From Ectothiorhodospiraceae bacterium 2226 (GTDB lineage: Bacteria; Pseudomonadota; Gammaproteobacteria; GCA-013348725): a stretch of 64,000 nucleotides of DNA. The stretch spans positions 1,042,501 through 1,106,500 of the forward strand of contig CP054689.1 in NCBI GenBank assembly GCA_013348725.1, written 5' to 3'. The notes beneath the pieces are model-generated. The model did no database searches. It saw only the letters and a program-made list of their open reading frames with translations, and was not told the DNA's origin. The translations under genes and the position numbers were made by a program. Positions 41,742 through 50,205 of the stretch are shown here, piece after piece; position 1 is the first letter of the stretch, and every line of letters starts with the position of its first letter.

Positions 41742-42962
41742 TCACCGCGCCCGTTTTCCGAAGCTGTACAGGAGTTCGGTCGGGCCGTTCTGGCTCTCGC
41801 GGTTGAGCCACACCAGGTGCAGATTACCTTCGGCATCGGCCGCCATGGCAGGCGCACCCTGATAACCGCCCCCGCTGGCGGGCGGAACGTACAGATCGTC
41901 GCTCCAGCTGTCCGCGCCCTCGCGCCACGACAGCAGGATGTCCGACACGTCGTCACGCGTATCCTCCCAGACCGCCACCGCGCCCTCGGGGCCGAGCACG
42001 GCCGCGGGATGCCATTGGGCGGCGGTCCCGCCGAAGACGTCCTGCACCGCCTCGTTGGCCCCGAAGCGACGCCCACCGTCGGTACTGAGGGCGGCGTAGA
42101 TCTTGTAACCGAACTCGAACACGCGCTTGTCCATCCACACCGCGAGCACCTGCTCGTCGCGCGCCGCAAGGCTCACCCGCGCCACGCCGCTGCCCTGTCC
42201 GTAGATCTCGCTCTGGCGCGGCGGCTGCTCGTTCAGCAGGCGGTGGGTGGAGAAGGTCAGCGCCTCGGCGGCGGTCGCCGCGTAGGCATGGAACAGACGC
42301 GTGTGGCCGTGGCGGCGGTCTTCCCAGGCCACGGCGACACCGCTCTCGGTGACCGCCAAGGCCGGGTAAGACTGTTCGGCCGCGGGCACCTCGGCGTCGG
42401 CCGGCGCGCGGCGCACGAGATCCATCGCGGCGTCGTCCTGCACGCCGAGTTCGGCCACCACGATTTGCTTGTGCCGCCCCGCCTGCTCGGCCCAGGCGGC
42501 GTACACGCGCCCTGCGCGCGCCGCCACCGTGGGATAGGCCGCGGGCTGCTTCGAGAGCGACAGCGGCGCGCCGGCGCTTTCCGGACCGACCACGCGCGCC
42601 CACACCGCATCATCCTCCTCCCACACCACCACGAAGCGCCCATCGCCGAGCCCCGTAATGGCCGGCTCGTAGGCATCGCGCTCACCGCTCACGCGGCGCT
42701 CACCCGTAAAGGCGCCACCCTGGCGAAACGCGACATAGGCGCGCGGCGCGCCGTCACGGTTGTCCGTCCAGGCGACCGCCACCGTCGCGCCCGAAGCGGC
42801 CACGCTGCGCCGCCCGGCGGCCTCGAGTTGATGAAACAACGCGGCCCCTTGCGCGGCAGTCACCGGCATGGCGCTGTCGAACTGCCAGGGCTCGGCCTGC
42901 GCCGGGACGCTATGGACGCTCAGCACCAGCAGCGCGCCCGTACACCATCCGAGGACGCGCAT
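41742..42962 (-). CDS. secreted beta-propeller-like protein, function unknown
   Basis: 406 residues with a signal peptide (GWCTGALLVLSVHSVPAQA). The body repeats strands such as VAVAWTDNRDGAPRAYVAF, FVVVWEEDD, VAVAWEDRRHGHTRLF and VAVWEDTRDDVSDILLSW, i.e. the WxD/WED-R-G pattern of sialidase-like (BNR) propellers, with about six to eight blades. No sialidase catalytic residues can be claimed. Its start overlaps the stop of the thioredoxin-like gene (TGATG), so they are made together. Periplasmic. Confidence 0.7.
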   Translation of the reverse strand: MRVLGWCTGALLVLSVHSVPAQAEPWQFDSAMPVTAAQGAALFHQLEAAGRRSVAASGATVAVAWTDNRDGAPRAYVAFRQGGAFTGERRVSGERDAYEPAITGLGDGRFVVVWEEDDAVWARVVGPESAGAPLSLSKQPAAYPTVAARAGRVYAAWAEQAGRHKQIVVAELGVQDDAAMDLVRRAPADAEVPAAEQSYPALAVTESGVAVAWEDRRHGHTRLFHAYAATAAEALTFSTHRLLNEQPPRQSEIYGQGSGVARVSLAARDEQVLAVWMDKRVFEFGYKIYAALSTDGGRRFGANEAVQDVFGGTAAQWHPAAVLGPEGAVAVWEDTRDDVSDILLSWREGADSWSDDLYVPPASGGGYQGAPAMAADAEGNLHLVWLNRESQNGPTELLYSFGKRAR

Positions 42963-43480
42963 CAAAGCGTGCCCGCCTCTTCCGCGGCCAGAAATTCAGT
43001 CAGGCTGAGGTGCTGGTAGTGGCCGCCGCGCACATAGCGGTCGATGTCCTTGAAGTCCTCCACCGTCTTGAAGCCCGGCGCGGAATACAGGCGCTCGCCC
43101 TGCGAATCGAGGTAGGCAAACACCGGCGTGGCGAACACGCGCAGGCGCACCCCCAGCTCCATCTCGGTGATGCGCTCCCCCGTGGGCAAGGTCAGGCGCC
43201 GGCCGCTTTCGGCATCGACATACACCAACACGTAGTTCTCGGTGTAGCGCTCGCGCAGCGCCGCGTCGGAGAAGGTCTCCTTGTTGGTTTTGTCGCACCA
43301 GCCGCAGCCCTCGCGGCCGAAGTAGAGAAAGATGGGTTTGTCCTCGGCCTGCGCCTGGCGCACACCTTCTTCATATGTCACAAAGGGATAGCCGGCCGGC
43401 GGTTCCGCCTGTACCGTGCCCACAGCGCCGGCGAGCGCCAGCGCCATCACCCCTGCCCACACACTGCTACACCTTGCCAT
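42962..43480 (-). CDS. periplasmic thioredoxin-like protein (SoxW-like)
   Basis: 172 residues; signal peptide ending near VQAEPP, then a thioredoxin fold with the active site GCGWCDK (CxxC) and TPVFAYLDSQG carrying the cis-proline. Such proteins belong to the SoxW/DsbD-partner group and may reduce periplasmic disulfides. It is divergent from the TlpA-like gene across 208 bases and translated with the propeller protein. Confidence 0.82.
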   Translation of the reverse strand: MARCSSVWAGVMALALAGAVGTVQAEPPAGYPFVTYEEGVRQAQAEDKPIFLYFGREGCGWCDKTNKETFSDAALRERYTENYVLVYVDAESGRRLTLPTGERITEMELGVRLRVFATPVFAYLDSQGERLYSAPGFKTVEDFKDIDRYVRGGHYQHLSLTEFLAAEEAGTL

Positions 43481-43688
43481 GCCACACCTCCGTCACACCG
43501 AACGGGCGGTTTGCACACGCCACCCCTTGAGCGGCCCGCCGTTTCCCCCTAACGTAGCGCACGATTGCGCACTGCCGACCTATCTATCGCGGACCGCCAC
43601 GCCACGCTTTGATCTGGCGCAACGCGGTGTCGTTAATCTGGTCAAATGCCTATTAGTATCTTTTACCACTTGCGCGCCAAGGAGTTCC

Positions 43689-44234
43689 ATGTCGGCTCGA
43701 TTCGTACTGCTGCTCATCCTGGTCGCGCTGATTGGCGCGGGTGGCGGTTTTGCCTTCCACCAATGGCTCACCGCGCCGCCGGCCCCGCTCGCGGAAGCGC
43801 CTCGCTCGCCGCAGGCGCCCGAGACGCGACCCGACTTTCACCTGCCCGACTTGTCCGGCAACATGCGCAGCGCCGACGAGTGGGACGGCCAGGTGGTATT
43901 GGTCAACTTTTGGGCAACCTGGTGCCCGCCCTGCGTGCGCGAGATCCCGGAGTTGGTGCGCCTGCAGGAGCTGCATCACGAGAACGGGCTAGTGGTACTC
44001 GGGATCGCCATCGACGAACCCGAGGCCGTGGAGGCCTTCCTGGCCGACATGGCCGTGAACTACCCGATCCTACTCGGGCGCCAGGGCGGCATCGCCCTGG
44101 CGCAGGAATTCGGGAACCGTCACGGGATTCTGCCCTACACCGTGGTGTACGATCGGAACGGGCGCATTACCCACACCCACGCCGGCGAACTGGACCTCAA
44201 GGCGGCCGAGACGATGGTCTTACCGCTGCTGTAG
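43689..44234 (+). CDS. TlpA/ResA-like membrane-anchored thiol-disulfide oxidoreductase
   Basis: 181 residues with an N-terminal anchor ([19 protein letters not shown]) and a periplasmic thioredoxin-type domain with [16 protein letters not shown]. The pattern with [13 protein letters not shown] fits TlpA/ResA proteins that serve cytochrome maturation or DsbD. AAGGAG is four bases before the ATG at 43689; the frame starting at 43416 is rejected. It stands just before aroQ. Confidence 0.86.
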   Translation: MSARFVLLLILVALIGAGGGFAFHQWLTAPPAPLAEAPRSPQAPETRPDFHLPDLSGNMRSADEWDGQVVLVNFWATWCPPCVREIPELVRLQELHHENGLVVLGIAIDEPEAVEAFLADMAVNYPILLGRQGGIALAQEFGNRHGILPYTVVYDRNGRITHTHAGELDLKAAETMVLPLL

Positions 44235-44379
44235 CGTCAGGAAGTCACTGGCAGCGGTAAACTTTGCGGGCATCTGCGCCGAACACGCAAGGAATAGACA
44301 AGTTCCCGCCGTTCGTGCACAATGGCGCGATCTGCCCGGCGCCCGCCGCCGCGGCCGGCCCGCAACGAGGTTTTCCACC

Positions 44380-44838
44380 ATGGCCACGCTCTGGGTGCTG
44401 AACGGCCCCAACCTCAACTTGCTCGGCACGCGCGAGCCGCACCTGTACGGGGCGCGCACGCTGGCCGACATCGATGGCGAATTGGCCGAGGCGGCCGCCG
44501 CGGCCGGGTTGGACTTCGCGACCTTCCAGAGCAATGCTGAGCACGCGCTGATCGAGCGCGTGCACGCGGCGCAGTCGCAGCGGGTCGATTTTCTCATTAT
44601 CAACCCGGCCGCCTACACGCATACCAGCGTCGCCCTGCGTGACGCGCTGGCGGCCGTGCGCATCCCGTTCATCGAGGTGCACCTGTCTAACATTCATGCC
44701 CGCGAGGCCTTCCGCCGCCATTCCTATTTTTCGGATCTGGCGGTGGGGGTCATCAGCGGGCTGGGCGCGCAGGGCTACAGCCTTGCGCTGCAGGCGGCAG
44801 TGCACCATTTGCATCAACAACAAGCTGCCGCAGGTTAG
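44380..44838 (+). CDS. aroQ: type II 3-dehydroquinate dehydratase
   Basis: Third step of the shikimate pathway. 152 residues: [50 protein letters not shown] and [18 protein letters not shown] with the catalytic histidine and arginines. It begins the aroQ-accB-accC order common in gammaproteobacteria, six bases before accB. Confidence 0.97.
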   Translation: MATLWVLNGPNLNLLGTREPHLYGARTLADIDGELAEAAAAAGLDFATFQSNAEHALIERVHAAQSQRVDFLIINPAAYTHTSVALRDALAAVRIPFIEVHLSNIHAREAFRRHSYFSDLAVGVISGLGAQGYSLALQAAVHHLHQQQAAAG

Positions 44839-44844
44839 TCCCAC

Positions 44845-45300
44845 ATGGATATCCGCAAAGTCAAAAAACTCATAGAACTGCTGGACGAGTCGGGGGTCGC
44901 CGAGATCGAGATCCGCGAGGGGGAGGAGTCGGTGCGCATCAGCCGGCACAGCCAGATGCCGGCCGCTGCGGCCTACGCGCCGGCGCCTGCGCCGGCCATG
45001 GCCGCTCCGGCCGCGGCGCCTGCCGCCGCACCCGCCGCCGAGGCGCCGGCCGCCCCCGAGATCAGCGGCCACGTGGTCAAGTCGCCGATGGTGGGCACCT
45101 TCTACCGCGCGCCCTCACCGACCGCCAAACCGTTCGTCGAGATCGGTCACAGCGTCGGGGTGGGCGACATCCTGTGCATCGTCGAGGCGATGAAGCTGCT
45201 CAACCAGATCGAGTCCGATAAGGCGGGCGTCATCAAGGCCATCCTGGTCGAGAACGGGCAGCCCGTCGAGTACGGGCAGCCGCTGTTCATCATCGAATAG
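44845..45300 (+). CDS. accB: acetyl-CoA carboxylase biotin carboxyl carrier protein
   Basis: 151 residues. The N-terminal domain (1-35) is followed by an Ala/Pro linker (about 38-71) and the biotinyl domain with the acceptor lysine Lys117 in IVEAMKLLN. The linker is unusually pure Ala/Pro. It lies 6 bases downstream of aroQ and ten bases upstream of accC; the product works in malonyl-CoA synthesis. Confidence 0.97.
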   Translation: MDIRKVKKLIELLDESGVAEIEIREGEESVRISRHSQMPAAAAYAPAPAPAMAAPAAAPAAAPAAEAPAAPEISGHVVKSPMVGTFYRAPSPTAKPFVEIGHSVGVGDILCIVEAMKLLNQIESDKAGVIKAILVENGQPVEYGQPLFIIE

Positions 45301-45310
45301 TCGGGCCGTC

Positions 45311-46651
45311 ATGTTCGAGAAGATCGTCATTGCAAACCGCGGTGAGATCGCGCTGCGCATCCAACGCGCCTGCCGCGAACTCGGTATCAAGACGGTGGCC
45401 GTGCATTCGGACGCCGACCGCGAACTCAAGCATGTGCGCCTCGCGGACGAGTCCGTGTGCATCGGCCCGGCCGCCTCCGCGCAGAGCTACCTCAACATCC
45501 CGGCGGTGATTGCCGCCACCGAGGTCACCGACGCCACCGCCATCCACCCGGGCTACGGCTTCCTGTCCGAGAACGCCGACTTCGCCGAGCGCGTGGAACA
45601 GAGCGGCTTCGTGTTCATCGGCCCGCGCCCGGACACCATTCGCTTGATGGGCGACAAGGTTTCCGCCATCAGGGCCATGAAAGAGTCCGGGGTGCCCTGC
45701 GTGCCCGGCTCCGACGGTCCGCTCGGCGACGACGACGCAGAGAACCTGCGCATCGCGCAGGAGATCGGCTATCCCGTGATCATCAAGGCCGCCGGCGGCG
45801 GCGGCGGGCGCGGCATGCGCGTGGTGCACAGCGAGGCCGCCCTGATCACCGCCATCTCGCTCACCCGCAGCGAGGCGCACGCGGCGTTCGGCAACGACAC
45901 GGTCTACATGGAGAAGTTTCTCGAGAACCCGCGCCACATCGAGTTCCAGGTGCTGGCCGACGAGCACGGCAATGCGGTGCACCTGGGCGAGCGCGACTGC
46001 TCCATGCAGCGGCGCCACCAGAAGGTCATCGAGGAGGCGCCGGCACCGGGCATCAGCGACGAGCTGCGCGAGCGCATGGGCGAGCGCTGCGCGGCTGCCT
46101 GCCGGGCCATCGGCTATCGCGGGGCCGGTACCTTCGAGTTCCTCTACCAGGACGGCGAGTTCTATTTCATCGAAATGAACACCCGCGTGCAGGTCGAGCA
46201 CCCGGTCACCGAGATGATCACCGGCGTGGACATCGTCAAGGAGCAGCTGCGGATCGCCGCAGGCGAGCGCCTCGCCTGGCGCCAGGAGGACATCGTCATC
46301 CGCGGTCACGCGATCGAGTGCCGCCTGAACGCCGAAGACCCCAAGCGCTTCATGCCCTCACCCGGCACCATTACCGCGTTCCACACCGCGGGGGGGCCGG
46401 GCATCCGCATCGACTCGCACCTGTACAACGGCTATGTGGTGCCGCCGTACTACGATTCCCTGATCGGCAAGCTGATCGCCCACGGCGAGACGCGCGAGAG
46501 CGCCATCGCCCGCATGCGCAACGCCTTGGCCGAGATGGTGATCGAGGGCATCAAGACCAACATCCCGCTGCACGAGGATATGGTGCGCGACGCCGCCTTC
46601 ATCGCCGGCGGCACCAATATCCACTACCTGGAGAAGAAGCTCAGCTCCTGA
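45311..46651 (+). CDS. accC: acetyl-CoA carboxylase biotin carboxylase subunit
   Basis: 446 residues; carboxylates the biotin of AccB with ATP and bicarbonate. Motifs: [17 protein letters not shown], the glycine-rich ATP loop [32 protein letters not shown] and [18 protein letters not shown]. Normal length. It is in one operon with accB and prmA. Confidence 0.98.
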   Translation: MFEKIVIANRGEIALRIQRACRELGIKTVAVHSDADRELKHVRLADESVCIGPAASAQSYLNIPAVIAATEVTDATAIHPGYGFLSENADFAERVEQSGFVFIGPRPDTIRLMGDKVSAIRAMKESGVPCVPGSDGPLGDDDAENLRIAQEIGYPVIIKAAGGGGGRGMRVVHSEAALITAISLTRSEAHAAFGNDTVYMEKFLENPRHIEFQVLADEHGNAVHLGERDCSMQRRHQKVIEEAPAPGISDELRERMGERCAAACRAIGYRGAGTFEFLYQDGEFYFIEMNTRVQVEHPVTEMITGVDIVKEQLRIAAGERLAWRQEDIVIRGHAIECRLNAEDPKRFMPSPGTITAFHTAGGPGIRIDSHLYNGYVVPPYYDSLIGKLIAHGETRESAIARMRNALAEMVIEGIKTNIPLHEDMVRDAAFIAGGTNIHYLEKKLSS

Positions 46652-46660
46652 GGTAAGCGC

Positions 46661-47536
46661 ATGGGCTGGCTGCACATCATCGCGCGGGTCGATCAGGCGC
46701 ACGCCGAGGCCGCGGCCGAGGCGCTGGAACTGGCCGGCGCCGCGGCCGTGACGCTGCGTGACGCGGCCGACCAACCGCTGTACGAGCCCGCACCCGGCAC
46801 GACGCCCCTGTGGGCGTCCACCGAGGCGGTGGGCCTGTTCCCCGACGACACCGCACCCGAACCGGTGCTGGCCGCGCTGGTCGCCCGCTTGGGCTTTCTG
46901 CCGATCTGGCAGGTGGAACCGCTGGAGGATCAGGACTGGAGCCGCGCCTGGCTGAAGCACTTTCGGCCGCTGCGCTTCGGGCGGCGGCTGTGGATCGTGC
47001 CGAGCGGCTTCGAGGCGCCCGATCCGCAGGGGCTGAACCTGCTGCTCGACCCCGGGCTCGCCTTCGGCACCGGCAGTCATCCCACCACGGCGCTGTGCCT
47101 GGAGTGGCTGGACGCCCATCCGCCGCGGGACGCGACGGTCATCGACTACGGCTGCGGCTCCGGCATCCTTGCCCTGGCGGCGCTGCGGCTCGGCGCGCAG
47201 CGGGTGGTCGCGGTGGACAACGACCCACAGGCGCTGGAGGCCACCCGCGCCAACGCGCGCAAGAACGCGCTCGAAGACTCGCTCGAGGCCGTGGCACCGG
47301 AGGATCTGCCGCCGGTGCAGGCCGAGGCGGTGGTCGCCAACATCCTCGCCGGCCCGCTGATCGCGCTCGCACCCCGCCTCACGGCGCTCACCGCACCAGG
47401 CGGCAGCTTGGTCTTGTCGGGCATACTCGCCGACCAGGCGCGCGACGTGCTAGCCGCCTATGTCGCGGCCGGTTGCGATCCGGTCTCGGAAACAACGCGC
47501 GAGGGCTGGGTCCGCCTATGTCTCGCCCGCCCCTGA
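46661..47536 (+). CDS. prmA: ribosomal protein L11 methyltransferase
   Basis: 291 residues; trimethylates L11. N-terminal substrate-binding domain and a SAM domain with the motif VIDYGCGSGILALAALRLGA, preceded by LDPGLAFGTGSHPTT and followed by VVANILAGPL. It follows accC by nine bases, as in many gammaproteobacteria. Confidence 0.97.
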   Translation: MGWLHIIARVDQAHAEAAAEALELAGAAAVTLRDAADQPLYEPAPGTTPLWASTEAVGLFPDDTAPEPVLAALVARLGFLPIWQVEPLEDQDWSRAWLKHFRPLRFGRRLWIVPSGFEAPDPQGLNLLLDPGLAFGTGSHPTTALCLEWLDAHPPRDATVIDYGCGSGILALAALRLGAQRVVAVDNDPQALEATRANARKNALEDSLEAVAPEDLPPVQAEAVVANILAGPLIALAPRLTALTAPGGSLVLSGILADQARDVLAAYVAAGCDPVSETTREGWVRLCLARP

Positions 47537-47588
47537 AGCGTGACGGGGTTCAGCCACGCGTGCGCCGATCCTCGGCAAGATGCCGCTT

Positions 47589-48176
47589 ATGAGTGACGAT
47601 CTCGCCATGCGCAAAACCCGCCGCCCGAAACTCAAGGCCCCGTCGCCGCGCGCGCGCGACCTCCTGATCGCCGACCTGGAGGGCCGCCCACGGCGGCGCC
47701 GGCTGCGCCTCGGCACCCTGCTGTGGGCGTTGCTCACCGTGGTGCTGGCCGTTGGGGCGAGCGCACAGGTGATCCGCCACCAAGCGGGGCAGATCGCCGC
47801 GTGGTGGCCCGACAGCCGGCCGCTGCTGGAGCGGGCCTGCCTGACGCTGAACTGCACCCTGCCGCCGCAGCGTGACGTCGGCGCGATCGCCGTGTTGCGC
47901 CCCGAGATCCGCAAGCACCCCGAGGTCGAGAACGCGCTGCTGGTCACCGCGATGCTGCGCAACCAGGCGGGCTACGCGCAGCCGCTGCCCGCCCTCGAAC
48001 TCACCCTCTTCGACCTCACCGGACGGCCCGTGGCGAGTCGGCGCTTCACGCCCGCCACCTACCTGCGCGAAGGACGCGGCCACGCGCCCATGGCGGCCGA
48101 CGCGGAGGTCGACGTCGCCATCGAGATCATGGACCCGGGCCGCCGCGCGCACGGCTTCGAGATTGCGCTGTACTGA
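47589..48176 (+). CDS. DUF3426 domain protein lacking the usual N-terminal zinc ribbon
   Basis: About 195 residues with a single membrane span (LLWALLTVVLAVGASAQVI) and a periplasmic domain ending GFEIALY that matches DUF3426. Homologues generally begin with a CxxC zinc ribbon before the span; there is no such segment here and prmA ends 52 bases earlier. The start is uncertain among in-frame ATGs at 47580, 47589 and 47607. Four structured repeats follow its stop. Confidence 0.75.
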   Translation: MSDDLAMRKTRRPKLKAPSPRARDLLIADLEGRPRRRRLRLGTLLWALLTVVLAVGASAQVIRHQAGQIAAWWPDSRPLLERACLTLNCTLPPQRDVGAIAVLRPEIRKHPEVENALLVTAMLRNQAGYAQPLPALELTLFDLTGRPVASRRFTPATYLREGRGHAPMAADAEVDVAIEIMDPGRRAHGFEIALY

Positions 48177-48182
48177 TTTGAA

Positions 48183-48306
48183 GGTCTGAATCCATCCATC
48201 CCTGGATGGCTCAGACCACGCCAAGCGAAAAGCGTGGTTTCCGCTTGGCTTCGTGATCAACGGCCTGCGGCCGTCGCTCACGGCGACACATCCTGTGCCG
48301 CGGGAA
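48183..48306 (+). repeat. structured 3' repeat, locus 3, copy A (single unit with terminal hairpin)
   Basis: Begins six bases after the DUF3426 stop. Stem 1: GGTCTGA/TCAGACC with CCATCCA/TGGATGG inside. Stem 2: CCAAGCGAAAA with TTTCCGCTTGG (one mismatch). Stem 3: ACGGCC/GGCCGT. It ends with a CACATCCTGTGCCGCGG terminal element, so copy A looks like a complete one-unit array. Confidence 0.85.
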
Positions 48307-48422
48307 GGTCTGAATCCATCCATCCCTGGATGGCTCAGACCACACCAAGCGAAAAGCGTGGTTTCCGCTTGGCTTCGTGATCAACGGCCTGCGGCCGTCG
48401 CCCACGGCGGCGGCTGTTTGGC
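48307..48422 (+). repeat. structured 3' repeat, locus 3, copy B
   Basis: 116-base unit nearly identical to its neighbours. It ends in the linker CGGCGGCGGCTGTTT. In stem 1's flank the sequence is ACCACACC instead of ACCACGCC. Confidence 0.86.
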
Positions 48423-48538
48423 GGTCTGAATCCATCCATCCCTGGATGGCTCAGACCACGCCAAGCGAAAAGCGTGGTTTTCGCTTGGCTTCGTGATCAA
48501 CGGCCTGCGGCCGCCGCTCACGGCGGCGGCTGTTTGTC
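48423..48538 (+). repeat. structured 3' repeat, locus 3, copy C
   Basis: 116-base unit, with a perfect stem 2 (CCAAGCGAAAA/TTTTCGCTTGG, loop GCGTGG) and the linker CGGCGGCGGCTGTTT. Confidence 0.86.
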
Positions 48539-48660
48539 GGTCTGAATCCATCCATCCCTGGATGGCTCAGACCACGCCAAGCGAAAAGCGTGGTTTTCGC
48601 TTGGCTTCGTGATCAACGGCCTGCGGCCGTCGCCCACGGCGGCACATCCCTGTGCCGCGG
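48539..48660 (+). repeat. structured 3' repeat, locus 3, copy D (terminal)
   Basis: Stem 2 is perfect, as in copy C. The unit ends with the terminal hairpin GCGGCACA-TCCC-TGTGCCGC instead of the linker. Together the four copies and the 140 bases after them fill the whole gap between the DUF3426 gene and dusB. Confidence 0.86.
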
Positions 48661-48735
48661 TGCCATACCGCGCAATGGGCTCAACGATCCACCCCCCATC
48701 CGCGTTCCGCCGGCCCGCCGGGGTCGGGATGCGGC

Positions 48736-48765
48736 TTTACCCTCTCACGCCGCAGCGGGTATGAT
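48736..48765 (+). promoter_or_regulatory. candidate sigma-70 promoter of dusB-fis
   Basis: TTTACC (48736-48741), 18 bases, TATGAT (48760-48765), about 38 bases before the dusB ATG. The -10 box is close to consensus. This would separate dusB-fis transcription from the acc-prmA group. Confidence 0.5.
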
Positions 48766-48802
48766 GCAACGCTCGCTCCGTGTCACCACCCGAGCCGTTT
48801 CC

Positions 48803-49789
48803 ATGCGGATAGGCTGCTTTACGCCCAGTAACAATCTCGTCTTGGCGCCGATGGCCGGTGTCACCGATCGGCCCTTCCGGCAGCTGTGCAAGAGCCTGGG
48901 CGCCGGCATGGCCGTGTCCGAGATGGTCAGTTCCAACTCCCTGCTGTGGGGCAGCGAGAAGACCCTGCGCCGCGCCAATCATGCCGGCGAGACCGAACCG
49001 CGCTCGGTGCAGATCGCCGGCGCGGATCCGGCCATGATGGCCGAGGCCGCGCGCTTCAACGCCGACAACGGCGCCCAGATCATCGACATCAACATGGGCT
49101 GCCCCGCCAAAAAGGTCTGCAACGTCATGGCCGGCTCCGCGCTGCTGCGCGACGAGCCGCTGGTGGGTCGCATTCTGGAGGCGGTGGTCGGCGCCGTGGA
49201 GGTGCCGGTCACCCTCAAGATCCGCACCGGCTGGGACACGGCGCATCGCAACGCGGTCGAGGTCGCACGCATCGCCGAACAGGCCGGCGTGCAGGCACTC
49301 GCCATCCATGGCCGCACGCGCGCCTGCGCCTACACGGGCGAGGCAGAATATGCCACCATCGCCGCGGTGAAGCAGGCGGTGCGCATTCCGGTGATCGCCA
49401 ACGGCGACATCACCACGCCCGAGAAGGCCCAACGGGTGCTGGCCGAGACCGGGGCCGACGCGGTGATGATCGGCCGCGCCGCCCAGGGGCGGCCGTGGAT
49501 CTTCCGCGAGATCGATCACTACCTGCGCACCGGCGAGCACCTGCCGGAGCCGAGCCCCGCCGAGGTGCGCGAGATTCTCCTGGGGCACCTGGAGAATCTG
49601 TACGCCTTCTACGGCGAACATACGGGAGTGCGCGTGGCACGCAAGCACATCTCCTGGTACAGCAAGGGCCAGCCCCACGGCGGCGCCTTTCGCCAGGCGG
49701 TCAACCGCGTCGAAACCGTGAAGGAGCAATTGGCCATGACTCGGGAGTTCTTCGACCGCCTTGCCGAGGGCAAGGAGCTGGCCGCATGA
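48803..49789 (+). CDS. dusB: tRNA-dihydrouridine synthase B
   Basis: FMN enzyme that reduces U17-type uridines in tRNA. 328 residues from the ATG at 48803 (MRIGCFTPSNNLVLAPMAG): TDRPFR, catalytic cysteine in NMGCPAKKV, HGRTRACAYTG and MIGRAAQGRPW. It overlaps fis by ATGA, as in E. coli where dusB and fis are one operon. Confidence 0.96.
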   Translation: MRIGCFTPSNNLVLAPMAGVTDRPFRQLCKSLGAGMAVSEMVSSNSLLWGSEKTLRRANHAGETEPRSVQIAGADPAMMAEAARFNADNGAQIIDINMGCPAKKVCNVMAGSALLRDEPLVGRILEAVVGAVEVPVTLKIRTGWDTAHRNAVEVARIAEQAGVQALAIHGRTRACAYTGEAEYATIAAVKQAVRIPVIANGDITTPEKAQRVLAETGADAVMIGRAAQGRPWIFREIDHYLRTGEHLPEPSPAEVREILLGHLENLYAFYGEHTGVRVARKHISWYSKGQPHGGAFRQAVNRVETVKEQLAMTREFFDRLAEGKELAA

Positions 49790-50061
49790 CCGGCAACGTC
49801 CCCACCCTGGCGGTGTCCGCCGAAAGCGCCAACGAGCAACCCCTGCACGCCTGCGTGCGCGCGGCGCTGGAGAACTATTTCCGCGACCTGGACGGGCACC
49901 CGCCGGGCGATCTCTACCAGATGGTGATGATCGAGATCGAACGACCGGTGCTGGAGACCGTGATGCGCTACACCGGCGGCAACCAGAGCCGCGCCGCCGC
50001 CATTCTGGGCCTCAACCGCGGGACGCTGCGCAAGAAACTCGCGCGCTACGGCATCGAGTGA
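49786..50061 (+). CDS. fis: DNA-binding protein Fis
   Basis: Nucleoid-associated regulator of 91 residues. It ends with the helix-turn-helix NQSRAAAILGLNRGTLRKKL and has the conserved YQMVMIEIERPVLETVM dimerisation helix. It is translated in overlap with dusB. Confidence 0.97.
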   Translation: MTGNVPTLAVSAESANEQPLHACVRAALENYFRDLDGHPPGDLYQMVMIEIERPVLETVMRYTGGNQSRAAAILGLNRGTLRKKLARYGIE

Positions 50062-50205
50062 TGCGCCTCACGACGGCCGCCGCAGCACGTCGCACGGTCC
50101 AACTCCCTTAAGCTCCTGTTGCATAAGCCCGCGTCGACGGGTTAACTGGATTCGGCCGGGGCCCGCAGGGGGCCTTGGAACTTTAATGGACGTCAAAGGA
50201 TAGCT

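Noticed and set aside
47550-48323. Open frames crossing the repeats, with shared peptide SGNHAFRLAWSEPSR
   Set aside because: The shared peptide comes from translating the hairpin repeat in one frame. Paired changes follow the stems, not codon positions, and the frames run antisense through real genes.
48183-48660. Tandem repeats considered as a CRISPR array
   Set aside because: Units are 116-124 bases and nearly identical over their whole length, with no unique spacers and no cas genes.
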